64,000 bases of DNA, taken from the NCBI RefSeq assembly GCF_040412425.1, contig NC_089768.1:1416001-1480000 (forward strand), read 5' to 3'. The notes beneath the pieces are model-generated. The model was not told the DNA's origin and did no database searches. It saw only the letters and a list, made by a program, of their open reading frames with translations. A program made the position numbers and the translations under genes. This DNA is from Macrobrachium rosenbergii. Its lineage: Eukaryota > Arthropoda > Malacostraca > Decapoda > Palaemonidae. Shown here in pieces: positions 22,696 to 33,768 of the stretch. Position 1 is the stretch's first letter. Each line of letters opens with the position of its first letter.

Positions 22696-22820
22696 AAAAG
22701 AACTGATGGAAAACTACCCCAGACTTCCCAGGGAAAGAAAATCAGGAAACAAAAGGGCCAAATACCAAAGCCACTGCAGTGGAGAAGTGCAGTTTTCAAG
22801 GGCAGTATGAAGGAGAATTT
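22696..22820 (+). repeat. Partial unit of the ~229 bp array beyond the insertion
   Basis: Starts at aagaactgatggaaaactac and continues through aaagccactgcagtggag and ttttcaagggcagtatgaag before diverging. It shows the 19.7-22.7 kb element interrupted an existing array. Confidence 0.88.
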
Positions 22821-23560
22821 AGGCCAAGATCCCCATGACTGCTGATCTGACGGCAGCAAAGGACAGCTATCTAGAGATGGCACAAAAAGTAGCAGAGCAT
22901 TCTTATTTGGTAACTGGAAAATCATTATCCATCCTAAAGTAACCAATCATTAGCTAAGTGCAGAAGCAGAATAGGCAGGCAAGCCGTATCCTCACAGAGG
23001 CTGAACGTTTACAAAGAAAGGAAAGACATTACTATGGGTACCCAACAGACATTTAAAATCATCTACACTGCAAAAATGAGCAGAGACCAATTCCAAGGCC
23101 TAACTCTAAAGGAATGGGAACAAGAGGAGAAAGTACTAATTGCCATCATACTCCAATGCTTGTGAGGTAAGGTGAGTTTAAAAGGAGCATCCATGGATGA
23201 TCAGGAAACAGTATACAAGGCTCCAGAGCAACTAATTTCATGGCCACAACCAGCCATGCCTTATCAGAGTGATAAAAGTGACAGCATCATTAAATGAGAC
23301 CGAGGATCACACTTGACTAACAGGGTATCTTCTTTTGGGGGCGAGGAGGGAGGCTACTATCATTAGTAACCACCAGTTTGATACTTGGTCTTTATCTTGT
23401 CTAAAATAATGACAAAGGCAATAGTACTGTATTCCATTGGGCTTGCATATCATGAATCCAAAATGGAGCTGATATAAACTCCATAAAATTTAAGACTAGT
23501 ATTGATAGGTTATTCATAGAACCTAGGACTTCACTCCTTGTTCTCTTTTAAATAAAGCAG
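22821..23560. other. Unassigned intronic sequence
   Basis: No recognisable gene or repeat. Short frames without motifs. Confidence 0.35.
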
Positions 23561-23567
23561 TTCTTAC

Positions 23568-23681
23568 CATCATGAAAATTTGATTTAACCTTCCTACAGT
23601 CCATCGATACCAATGAGTGTTAAAGTCTCGACCATCAGTATCACAACGCACAAGATGTTCTGATAAGATCATGATGAACCT
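23568..23681 (-). CDS. Ncbp1: Nuclear cap-binding protein subunit 1 (CBP80), penultimate coding exon
   Basis: This 114 nt exon encodes 38 residues, starting [20 protein letters not shown] and ending [12 protein letters not shown]. The block RFIMILxEHLVRCxTDG is diagnostic for the C-terminal MIF4G-like region of CBP80; the vertebrate protein has nearly the same block. Acceptor on the minus strand is TTATTTCAG before AGGTTC, donor is GTAAGAA after ATGATG, both consensus. Phase 0 at both ends. The preceding exon, which should end with a hydrophobic segment and Gln, was not found in the 40 kb upstream in this window, so the previous intron may be very large or the exon too short to see. Confidence 0.93.
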
Positions 23682-23848
23682 CTGAAATAAATATTATTAA
23701 ATACAAATTAAACTGACAGTTTTCATAAAAGCAGAGAAAAAATACAACAATATAAACTATAAATATACATTACTATAAAAATATTTTACAATTGGCAAAA
23801 ACAAATATTCTTTCACTACTCAGGTCATAAATTGACAATTTGAGACTA

Positions 23849-24188
23849 CAGTAAACCCCCGTTTTCAAGTTCTCACGATTTGCTGACTCATCTACTCTCG
23901 AATTTCTCTGTGGAACATATATACACATTATTCGCGGAAAATTCGCCAATTCGTGGTATTTTTCACTGAGAAATATTCACTAATTACTGTATTTTCATAA
24001 AATTTTCATGACTAAAAGCACTTTTGTGATAAAACTATTAAAATACTCAGGTATAAGCATATTTAGGTTGGAACTATCAAAATAGGCAGTTCTGAGTGTT
24101 TTTAGAGGGGTTTTAAGTATTTGCAGATTTTAGCTATTCACAGGGGTGGTTGTGGTACGCATCCCCCAAGAATACGGGGGGTTTACTG
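23849..24188. mobile_element. mariner-type MITE, 340 bp, TA target duplication
   Basis: Left end CAGTAAACCCCCGTTTTC, right end on the minus strand CAGTAAACCCCCCGTATTC; both are flanked by TA (23847-23848 and 24189-24190). Non-coding. The TA duplication and CAGT ends fit a Tc1/mariner-derived MITE. Confidence 0.85.
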
Positions 24189-24329
24189 TAATATCAAATA
24201 CTGACTATAACATATTAAAGTACCACAACAAAATCACATATTCTCTTGTTAGACTCCTGAGAGCTACAGGAATAAAGCATGTATCAAGCTCAAAATAAAC
24301 AAAATATTATAAATATTTCAACACTGTAG

Positions 24330-24535
24330 GCAGTCCCCCGGTTTACGACGGGGGTTCCATTCCAACGCCACGTTGTAAGCCCAAAATCATCGTAACCTAA
24401 AATAATCGTCGAAAATTGTAAGAAAACCTTACTTTTAATCCTTTGAAAACGAAGTAACCTGCATTTTTATGAGTTTTTCATAAAAAAACCCTCCAAATTT
24501 TTACCATTCTGCTGTTTTGGAGCCATATAGAGATA
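24330..24535. repeat. Dispersed MITE-like repeat (CAGTCCCCGGTTTACGAC family), copy 1
   Basis: Begins cagtcccccggtttacgacg and proceeds through ttgtaagaaaaccttacttt to tgctgttttggagccatat. Related copies are at 25420-25735 and 38312-38590. It is followed by GA-rich microsatellite. Confidence 0.75.
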
Positions 24536-25420
24536 GCAAGAGAGAGAGAGAGAGACTGTTTACCTCGCCTCTTACCTACCAGAAAAAGACTTGGAATTTC
24601 ACAGAACTATGTAAATCTTACCTAATTTTTGCTAGTTATTGAAATGTAAAAAGCCATAATTATAGCATGGAAAATATGAAAATATTAACGACAAAGTAAC
24701 GTCATGTTTACCTATAAAACTGTACAGAACAAATAAACGTATATATTACATTAGCATAAAAAATCTCTCTCTCACTCTTTTATCTCAGAGTGAGAGAGAG
24801 AAAAAAATACTACTCGTCCTCCTGCTAGCGTATGCAAAGCCCTTGAGGTACAAGTTTTGTGGTTGGCTAAAATCCCACCCTTCCTGCCAATAGTGTGTCT
24901 TCAGAGAGAGAGAGAGAGGGTGGGGGACTGCTACAAGCTGTTAATGGCTACCTCCAATCCCTCCAGCAAATAGCATGTCGTGGAGAGAGGGGGTTGCTAC
25001 ATGCTCTGTTATTGGCTACTTCCAATCCCTCTAATCAATAGCATGTCATCATGGAGCCTACATCACAGCAATGAACAAAAATTGTAACACTACCGTTGAT
25101 GGCTTTGTGAACTTCCTGGAATTTTAGTATATTTTTATGTTAATACAGTAATCCATATTTCATTAAAGGATATATACAGTACAGAGAGAGAGAGAGATAT
25201 GGGCAGTTGGCATTACTTAAATATCAAGAGTGAAATTATTCATGAATTATTATGTAGAAAGACAGAGTACATTAAAATTAATATTTAAAAATTAGTAAAT
25301 CATTTTTTATCATAAAAATGTATTTAGTCATGAAAATAAAATAAAACTCAGTAATTAGTGAATAGTGCTCTAAGAAAAAAATCCATGAATGTGAATTTTA
25401 TTTCTTCCGTCAGAAGCATC
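24536..25420. other. GA/CT microsatellites and short tandem duplication
   Basis: Contains GA runs near 24540, 24780, 24905 and 25180. Between about 24900 and 25060 an ~80 bp segment (gttattggctacttccaatcc type) is duplicated with divergence. No gene seen. Confidence 0.5.
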
Positions 25421-25735
25421 ATCTGAAATATTGTCGAAAATTGTAAGAAAACTTTACTTTTAATCCTTCAGGTGTTTTGAAAACGATGTATCCTGCATTT
25501 TTATTGAGTTTTTCATAAAAAAAAAACTCCAAATTTTGACCATTCTGCCATTTTTGATCCATGTTTCTTCCATTCGGATCGGCGTCGGACTGGCATCATC
25601 CGAAATATTGTCAAAAATCCTAAGAAAACCTTACTTTTAATCATTTGAGTGTCTTGAAAACAATGTATCCTGCATTTTTATTGAGTTTTTCATCCAGATT
25701 TTGACCATTCTGCCATTTTGGAGTTATATTTCTTC
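25420..25735. repeat. Dispersed MITE-like repeat, two tandem partial copies
   Basis: Two successive diverged copies of the interior of the family at 24330 and 38312, each with cctgcatttttattgagttt and ending tatttcttccatt. The second ends abruptly at the junction with the gypsy-like integrase fragment. Confidence 0.75.
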
Positions 25736-25737
25736 CA

Positions 25738-27195
25738 TTGCCAGTGGTTGTTATGGTAGATCATAAGAGTAAGTTTGTAAGTTGTGCAGCTGTAAAGAAT
25801 AAGACAAGTGAGAATGTTGCAAGAGTGGTCAGTATAGCCTTGTTGCCTGCGCATGTGAGGAAGCCAGTAAGAATGTTGAGTGATAATGGGCCGGAGTTTG
25901 TTGGTAGACCATTTGGGCAAATTTTGAGAGTGGGGTATCGAGCCTGTAGTAACAACTCCATACATGCCGAGAACAAATGGGTTGGTGGAACAAACCATAA
26001 GGACTCTGAGTGAGATGTTACAAACGTTGACTGATAGAGAGAATGAGTGGGATTTGATGTTAAGAAGAGTGGTAGCGATGTATAATGGGTAAGTACATTA
26101 AAGCACTGGCATGCCTCCAAGTGAGTATGTGATGAATTATGAGAGGTATGTGAGAGAGAGGCTGGATTTGAATGAAGAGGAGTGGGATGTGTGGAGACAG
26201 GTGAATGAAAGGTTTGAGAGTTTCAGAGTAGGTGATAAGTGTTAAAGGAAGTGGTTGAGACAGAAGATGTGGGAGAAAGTAAGATGCAGGAGAAATTTGA
26301 AGATTCATATGTAGTGAAAAGAGTGTGGTCAAATGGATTGAGTTATGTGTTAAGAGGATAAGAATAAAGAAGGAAATGTGAAGGTAATAAGAGCACACTA
26401 TAATCAGTTGAGAAGATGGAGAGAAACACCGAAATACATAGTGGAGTATCCCATTAGGAAGTTGTTAAGGGAGGGAAAGGAAAAGGAGAGTGAAGAAATA
26501 GAAGAAAATGTAAATTGGGGAGATAAACAGCTAGTGTTGGTGGAACGTAAGAGAAAGTCTAAAAGGAGTAGAAAGAGCAAGGGTACATTGACTAGGTTAT
26601 TTGGAGAGAGTACATGTGATGGATCGTTTGATTTTGAGGGGTTTGAGAAGCCAGTGTGCGTGAGGAGTGAAAATACCATTGTGGTGGTTTTTGGTGGTAG
26701 TGAGAATGACAGTGTAATTGATTTTGAAGGATTTGAGTGGGATGTGGAAGGAGTGAACTTGGTGAGTACAAGGAATATGGACGAGGATACGGAAGAGGTG
26801 GGAGGATTAGAAGCAACGCTGATTCGTGAGGAAGACGGTACATATAGTGTATGTGAGTTCCCTGTGAGTGAAAGTGTTGAAAGAGTGAGTGTGAATAAGG
26901 AATTAGCAGTGCTGGGGTGTAAGTGGGGGAGTTTTGGATAGCTTGAAGCAGAGCATGGAAGAAATAAATGAGGGTGTGGAAGAAATAAATGAGTATGGAA
27001 GAGATGATAGCAGCCATGTCAGATGTTAGTGAAGTGGGAGCTGACATAAGTCTCCAGAGTTTGAATGAACTTGGTGTAAGTAGTTTGGAACCAAGGCTAG
27101 GCGAGTCTAGTATGATTGGAGTAAAAGTGAGTGAAGACAAAGTAGTGAATGAGATGGCCATGGACCCAATGTCAAGGTCCAGTTCCAGAGAATGA
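25738..27195 (+). pseudogene. Ty3/gypsy-like integrase and C-terminal extension, frameshifted
   Basis: Integrase joins retroelement cDNA to the genome. The catalytic core is cut at its start: VMVDHKSKFVSC holds the first Asp, MLSDNGPEFVGRPFG the second, and after a frameshift near 25935 NGLVEQTIRTLSEM holds the Glu, so the DDE set is present but split. Past more frameshifts comes VIRAHYNQLRRWRETPKYI, typical of the end of gypsy polyproteins, then ~160 acidic residues to a stop at 26941 and a related frame to 27195. The acidic extension shares YSVCEFPVSESVERVSV-like sequence with the last frame of the LTR element at 51084-54625 (TYSICGFDITELTERVGV), so both belong to one lineage. RT and RNase H are missing upstream, where a MITE abuts. 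Confidence 0.75.
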
Positions 27196-27254
27196 ATGGG
27201 TAGTGAGAAAGGGGTTTTGAAAAAAAAAAGAAATAAGATTTCCTTTATTTCAGT

Positions 27255-27263
27255 AAGGAGGAG
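27255..27263 (+). other. Candidate polypurine tract
   Basis: aaggaggag, directly before TGTGGTAGCC, about 60 bp after the last element frame. Position and composition fit the plus-strand primer site next to a 3' LTR. Confidence 0.5.
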
Positions 27264-27960
27264 TGTGGTAGCCTAAGCTTAGATTGTATAAAATAATTTT
27301 TTCCCTTTTTTATTGTTTTTGTGTTTTGGTTGTGTAACTTTGATTAATCTTATTTTTTTTTTTTACTTGCAGTTTGCTTGAAAGTGTGGACTCCCCTTCA
27401 CCTTAATGCCCATAGTGCTTGGACTGAAAGAACCTGGTTTAGGAACAGTGAAGGAAACAAGACCTCTATTTCCCTTCCTAATGTTTGCCTTGCTTCGCAG
27501 CAAGTATTATTCACAAATTAGTTGTGTAAACCAGAGATTGATTTATTAAAGTTCCCAGTAGAAGATGATAGCACAAGACACTATAAAGTGATTGTTATAC
27601 ATTTGTTCCAAGGAGATCAAAAACATTGAGAGAGGAATCAGCATGTGAAGTTGTGTACAGATTTCTATTTAAAGATAAACACGTTTGGTTCTCAAATAAC
27701 CTTTGTTGGACAATCCCAAGTAGACTTTGAAGATTTATCCTTCAAACACTGGATGTGTTTCTGTTTTGAGGATGAAGACTTGATACATATTAGATTAAGG
27801 TTCTTTCAATAATTGGGGGAAAACTATAATAAAGTTAGGTGAAGGAACTAAGGGTAAGTTTTGATGATCTATACTATTAAGTTGGGTACAGTTAAGGTTG
27901 AAGGTCATAGACCACTGTAATATTAAGATAATAAATGAGATTAAGAAAAGTCAGTTTTAT
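27264..27960 (+). mobile_element. Possible 3' LTR of the gypsy-like remnant (end not determined)
   Basis: Begins TGTGGTAGCCTAAGC right after the polypurine tract. A second LTR copy is not present in the window, so the LTR end cannot be fixed; the end given is a guess. No coding content. Confidence 0.35.
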
Positions 27961-28182
27961 TTAATAACCTTCAAATTTGTTTCCAATATCCTTCTCCAGT
28001 TGTGTAAGAGACGAAAGCCCCTACAGTAGTACACGCAAAATGAGGTTCAAGGTTGCAACACACTTCGACACAACGTATCCCATTAAGGCTAACTGATAAG
28101 TGGATTTCCTCTAGTATTGGTGGCATTTCATCAGTGCATAGGTGGACTCTCGTTGTCAATTGTCAATTTCTCCAAGCCAATT

Positions 28183-28234
28183 TTTTGCATGAGACATAAC
28201 AGTGACCCCTAGGATGCATGGACTGAGATTTCTG

Positions 28235-28302
<68 letters not shown>

Positions 28303-28382
28303 TTGTTGCATGAGACACAACAGTGACCCTTAGAACGCATGGACTGACATTTCTGGTATGTATCTATATATATATATATATA

Positions 28383-28456
<74 letters not shown>

Positions 28457-28490
28457 CATACATACATATACATATATATATAAAATCCAC
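28183..28490. repeat. Two long (TA)n tracts with duplicated ~60 bp lead sequence
   Basis: A segment 'ttgcatgagacataacagtgacc...ggactgagatttctggt' precedes a TA tract (28243-28298), then reappears with small changes before a second TA tract (28366-28485). The duplication therefore includes the microsatellite. Confidence 0.8.
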
Positions 28491-28864
28491 ATGAAGGAAA
28501 ACGGATTTTATCTTTATTTATATATTCATCACGTTCCATATTTTCGTGATTCAGTTATACACATACATACATATATGAGGGCCTCAGAACCAGAAGGTTG
28601 TAAACGCCACTTTTTAAAAAATGAGTAAATTGCCCTCAAAGTCTAGCATTCATTACTCTGCTTCTAAGAAAGATATTGATTTAAACTAAGTTTCATATGA
28701 AAGCCCTACTCTTTAGAACTTTTTTGTGAAAATTTGAAAAAAATTGTAGAGTGAGCTTGCGCGCTAGCATTCAAAATGTCCGCCTAACCCCTCACATTTG
28801 TGTATATTCTGGTTATAACCAGCACTTAAACCATAATTAAATGTGTAAAATGATAATAAAGTGT

Positions 28865-29070
28865 TATTATATTCGTGGTATAACAACAATGGATGTAATA
28901 GTGATAATAATGGTAATAATAATAATAATAATGATATAATAATTATAATAATAATAATAATATTGATGAGTAATCAATATAGTGTGAGGGGAAATAATAA
29001 TAATAATATAATACCGTAATATTAGTAATAATGATGTTGACAATGATAACCTTCCATCATCATAATGTTT
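28865..29070. repeat. (AAT)n/(ATT)n-rich low-complexity tract
   Basis: Repeated ataataata with interruptions. The minus-strand frame over it is an artefact of low complexity. Confidence 0.85.
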
Positions 29071-29402
29071 AACCATTAAAACGGCTGGCCTACATTACGT
29101 GCAGGTACAAGTTTGTCTGTACACCGAGAAACATATTCTTGGCCTGCATCGTGCAGTAACTTAACACTATTTTTTTTCATGACGTTTCATTCCTTGTCTT
29201 TTTTCTTCCTCTTGGCCATTGCACGACATCACAGTGATCACTTTCACTACCAGAGGAAGATATAATGGCGCTAAATAAGGGATAATAATAAAAAAAAAAC
29301 AAATCACAACACTACAGACTCTCAATTTCGCCGCGAAAATCACTAGACTGGGAATGTAAACAATAGCGGAGATGTAAACTGTGCGGTGATTGGCCGACAC
29401 TT

Positions 29403-32035
29403 ACGAGACCTTACCTTACAGACCTTACAATTCGTTCGGGTTGCCCCAGGTCCCTCAGTGTGAGGCACCTTTGATGTCTACCAGAGAGTTGCTAACGCAT
29501 CTTCCGGTATATTTTGCATCTTCCAGTCTTGGATGGTCTGGGATGCATCTTAGATATTTGTCGAGCTTATTCTTAAACACATCTACGCTCACTCCTGTTA
29601 TGTTCCTCAGATGAGCTGGTAGCGCATTGAATAGACACTGCATTATCGATGCTGGTGCGTGGTGGATTAATGTCCTGTGTGCTTTCCTTAATTTTCCTGG
29701 TATAGTTTTTGGCACTATTAATCTACCTCTGCTTGCTCTTTTGATAATTTTAGTTCCATGATGTTTTCGGTAATTCCTTCTATCTGTTTCCATGCTTGAA
29801 TTACCATGTAGCGTTCTCTTCTCCTTTCAAGACTATATAAATTTAAGAATTGTAGTCTTTCCCAGTAGTCAAGGTCCTTAACTTCTTCTATTCTAGCTGT
29901 AAATGACCTTTGTACACTCTCTATTTGTGCAATATCCTTTTGGTAGTGTGGGTACCATATTATATTGCAATATTCAAGTGGACTACGACGACGTTTTATA
30001 AAGCATAATCATGTGTTCAGCTTTTCTTGTTTTGAAGTGCCGAACAACATTCCCATTTTTGCTTTGCATTTTGCCAATAGAATTGCTATTTGATCATTGC
30101 ATAACATATTCTCCTATTCAACATCACACCAAGGTCTTTAACTGCTTCCTTGTTTGTGATTGTCTCATTATTAGGTCCTTTATATGCATATAGCATTCCT
30201 ACTTTATCACCATAGTTCATTGATTCAAATTTATCAGAGTTAAATACCATCCTATTTATCTCTGCCCATTTATATATTTTATTTAGGTCTCTTTGTAGCG
30301 AGTTCCTATCTTCATCACAAGCAATTTCTCTACTTATTCTTGTGTCATCTGCGAAACTTCTTACTACTGAGTCCTTAACATTACTGTCTATGTCTGCAAT
30401 CATAATCACAAACAGCAATGCAGCTAACACCGCACCCTGTGGTACACCGGATATTACCGTAGCTTCATCCGATTTCTCATCGTTTGCAATCACTATCTGT
30501 TTTCTATTTTGCAAAAATTCTTTTATCCATCTTCCTACTTTGTCAACAATGTTATGTTTTCTAATTTTTTCGCTAATATATTATGATCTACCTTGTCAAA
30601 AGCTTTTGCAAAGTCTAGGTAAACCACATCTGTATCTTTTCATTTATCATATTTTTATATATGCTTTCATGGTGGACTAACAGTTGGGTTTGTGTACTTT
30701 TTCCGGTACAAAACCATGTTGTCCTATATTGAACAATCTATTTTTCATTAAATGTTTCATTATATTTTTTCATTACCCTTTCATATACTTTCATAATATG
30801 AGATGTCAGACTCACCGGCCTATAATTACTTGCCTCTAGTCTTGAACCACTTTTGAAAGTAGGAGTAATATGTGCTAATTTATGCTCATCATAAATCTTG
30901 CCTGTATCTATACTTTGTCTTAATAATATTGCTAGCGGCTTTGCGATTGAATGAACCACTTTCTTTAACAATATGGCAGGTACTCCATCTGGTCCTGCTG
31001 CTGATCCATTTTTAATTTCATTAATAGCCTGCACAATATCGGCTTCTGTAATATCTATATCTGATAAGTATTCAGTATTTTCATCTCTTATTTCTGTATC
31101 ATTATCCTCATTGTCAATTCTAGGTGTAAATTCACTCATATCTTTCTGCTAATATGTTACATATTTCCTTTTTTTCATTCGTTAATCGCCCTTCAATTCT
31201 TAGAGGGCCTATTTCTACTCTTTATTTTATTCATCTTTTTGCATATGAATAAAAATTTTAGGGTTTTGCTTGATATTTTGTAGTGTCATTTCTTCTAGGT
31301 TCCATTTTTCATTTTCTTTTGATTGTATAATCTTTTGTTCTGCATTTTCTATCTTACTTTTTAGTTCCATCACTTTCCATGCATTCTTTTCTTTTGCAAG
31401 AGCTTTTTTCCACTTTCTAATTTTCTGGAACAAGATCCTTCTGTCTCTTGGAATTCGTGACTGATGCTTACTTTTTTTCTTCGGTATATATTTTTCCACT
31501 ATTTCCTCTAATATTTTATATATTATATCGGTATTTACCTGTATATCATCACTTACAAATATGTTTTCCCATTCTTTGTTTAATTCTTCATTTATTTTTG
31601 ACCAATTTATATTCTTACTATAGAAATTGTATTTTCCATATCCTTCCCATTTTTCGTCTCTTGCTTTTCTTTGTTTTCGTATGTTCTGGAACGGACTGTT
31701 AGTTCTATGACATTATGGTCCGAAATACTGTGTTATATACTATTATTTCTTTAACATAGTTCACCTCATTCACAAATACTAGGTCTAAAATATTATCCTT
31801 TCTTGTTGGTAGGTGATTTATTTGCTGAATGTTATGTTCTAGTAGCATATCTAATAGCTTTTCAAATTGCCTCTGATCTTCTGCACTACTATTGCTCTCT
31901 TTTTTATATGTATAAATACAACCACAGTCTCCTATTCGTTCTTTCCATTCTACAAAAGGAAAGTTAAAGTCTCCGGTTAGGAGTATAGTCCAGTCCTTGT
32001 GATTTCTACATATTTCATCCAATTTTTCAATTATT
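29403..32035 (-). mobile_element. 5'-truncated CR1/L2-like non-LTR retrotransposon
   Basis: Minus-strand pieces appear in the expected order: end of an apurinic-type endonuclease (31705-32022, with LLTGDFNFPFVEW and the NILDLVFVN block), a basic linker (31227-31499), reverse transcriptase fingers/palm (30738-31139, AAGPDGVPAILLK and YRPVSLTSHIMKVYERV), palm with SGVPQGAVL and SFADDT (30086-30514), and the C-terminal domain with LFNALPAHLRNITGVSVD (29455-29793). The 3' end reads TAAGGTCTGTAAGGTAAGGT on the minus strand, a short reiterated tail like those of many CR1/L2-group LINEs. The 5' end is lost inside the endonuclease. Confidence 0.85.
29455..32022 (-). pseudogene. LINE endonuclease/reverse transcriptase ORF, frameshifted
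   Basis: The protein nicks target DNA and copies its RNA there. Conserved blocks fall in at least three frames (frame changes between 31705 and 31499, 31139 and 30514, 30086 and 29793), so it is inactive. The catalytic pair of the RT is present as F-A-D-D-T. The C-terminal block TGVSVDVFKNKLDKYLRCI is typical of CR1/L2-group elements in invertebrates. Confidence 0.85.
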
Positions 32036-32360
32036 ATGCGGGAAAATGCTGATTGGCCTAGAACTGCATACCCGTTTAGTGACGCACGCTCTCATTGGCT
32101 CGCTCTGAGCTGCTGCACATGCAACCTTCTGGTTGTAACTGAGCTCTTATGAGGCTGTAAGCTCTGCGCGACATCACGTTCGTTCATGTAGCTAAAATCG
32201 ATATTTTCTACAGTTCCAGTAGGGATTTCGACCTTACTGAAACGGCTGACTAGCATAGAAATGCCACAAATAGACAGAGGAAACGTTGCCACATCTACTG
32301 GTATGCCTAACTCCAAATCAGTGGGGGTGGCGTTTACAACCTTCTGGTTCTGAGGCCCTC

Positions 32361-32460
32361 ATATATATACATATACTGTAGATACATATATACACATACA
32401 CATATAGATACATATATACACATATACATATATATATGCATATACATGTAAATATATATA
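32361..32460. repeat. (TA)n/(CA)n microsatellite
   Basis: TA, CATA and CACATA runs between the inverted-end element and the SINE. Confidence 0.9.
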
Positions 32461-32712
32461 TACCTTAGTTTAACCAGACCACTGAGCTGATTAACAGCTC
32501 TCCTAGGGCTGGCCTGAAGGATTAGACTTATTTTACGTGGCCATAAACCAATTAGTAAGCTAGCAACGGGACCTACAGCTTATTGTGGAATCCGAACCAC
32601 ATTATACTGAGAAATGAATTTCTGTCACCAGAAATAAATTCCTCTAATTCTTCATTGGCTGGCCGGAGACTCAAACTCGGGCCTAGCAGTGTGCTAGCCG
32701 AGAACTCTACCG
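32461..32712 (-). mobile_element. tRNA-derived SINE
   Basis: Reverse complement of the copy at 41561-41826 over almost its full length, from the gagctgattaacagctc tail to the tRNA-like head with gagtttgagtctccggc (B-box region). Divergence from the 41.6 kb copy is limited. The A-box end is degenerate. Confidence 0.85.
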
Positions 32713-32815
32713 ATACACACACACATAATGTAGCTCACCAAGATAATGGATTCAAGTGCCTGATTCTACACTGCTTAAAAGAAACTCTGATATATTGTTG
32801 TATATATACATGAAT

Positions 32816-33290
32816 GTGTGTTTTTGCCATAAAGCACAGGTACATTTATACCCTGTACCCCTTAAACTACTATAAAATGCTTATAACTGCTTATTTTAAC
32901 AGTTCACTCCTAATTTAATAGTTCATACAAAAATATACCTTAAATTATCATACAAAAACAATTTAATATCACTTCCAACAAAAATCCACCCCAAACCATC
33001 ATCTCAAATTGCCCAAAGTCATCTTACATTACCTTCCAAAACTGTTACTCCTAAGTATATACACCCATAAAGCACTTATAACAACGATTTACTAATTTTA
33101 AAACATTAAAATATTAATGTAAACAGCAAAATATCTATAAAATATTTAATACAAATTAAATTAATGTCTTACAAAAGTGTGACAACTAATCAAGTTAGTG
33201 GTTTTTTCTCATACTATTGAAGTTGTTCTGTTTCCCTTTTTGCTATAAAGTATATTTATATAAACAAACAGTACCCATAAAGTAAGATAA
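32816..33290. other. Unassigned AT-rich sequence
   Basis: No gene or repeat recognised. Confidence 0.35.
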
Positions 33291-33768
33291 AACAGGTTTT
33301 GATGTAGGAAAAACCTATTTTTGGTAGTCTCTGTTGAGTCCTCAGGGAGTTACCTTCCATAGTCTACCAGAGCTCCATGGTGACCAAACTAATATCAAAG
33401 AATTCTCTTCTAGTTGGTCTTTTAGGCCAGGTATTGTGTCGTAATGATTAACATTAAACCATGTGATGGAGTATATAATGGACTCTGAGATAACAGGGCA
33501 CAATCCCTTATCTTCAGTGAAGCTGAATCCAGTTTTTCCGTCAAAAGAAACTGCAAGAAAGAGAAATGACTATTACACATGTGTGTAAGCCCTCTTGTTT
33601 ACAACTGGGCCATTAAAGACCAAGGAGCCATTAATCTCTGTTGGTCAATGCAGGATGATCCCTTGCCCAAATCCCATGCCTTTTCGTCAAGTAAGCGGGA
33701 GGGTTTTGAGGAATCAACCGCGACCGCCAAAAATAGGTTTTTTTCTACGTCAAAACCTGTTTTTTTTT
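33291..33768. mobile_element. Element with ~36 bp inverted ends (MITE-like or DIRS terminal part)
   Basis: aaacaggttttgatgtagga at the left and its near-exact inverse (ctacgtcaaaacctgttt) at the right, both extended by the shared cctatttttgg. The interior matches 8650-8860. It lies next to the 3' side of the decayed DIRS element and could be part of its inverted terminal structure; that is unproven. Confidence 0.6.

Larger units (their letters stand above)
13941..23567 (-). other. Ncbp1: Last intron of Ncbp1 (about 9.6 kb)
   Basis: Bounded on the minus strand by donor GTAAGAA next to 23568 and acceptor TTTTTCAG next to 13940; both flanking exons are 114 nt and phase 0. The intron contains a Tc1 relic, a PIF/Harbinger element, a ~229 bp satellite array and a long-inverted-repeat element, all described separately. 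Confidence 0.85.
28577..32360. mobile_element. DNA element with perfect 34 bp inverted ends, interrupted by a LINE
   Basis: 28577-28610 (starts GAGGGCCTCAGAACCAG) is exactly inverted at 32327-32360. Both outer flanks are TA/CATA repeat, consistent with insertion into a (TA)n target. A degenerate extra copy of the end (aaccttctggttgtaactga) lies inside the right end near 32120-32153. Once the LINE at about 29403-32035 is removed, the element is ~1.15 kb with no transposase, so it looks like a large MITE. Superfamily unknown. Confidence 0.8.

Noticed and set aside
26592..27161. 189-codon minus-strand frame
   Set aside because: Antisense shadow of the gypsy-like C-terminal extension.
29390..32050. 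9 bp ggccaatca near both ends of the LINE as target duplication
   Set aside because: The motif is not directly adjacent to the LINE junctions on both sides, so I could not treat it as a duplication.
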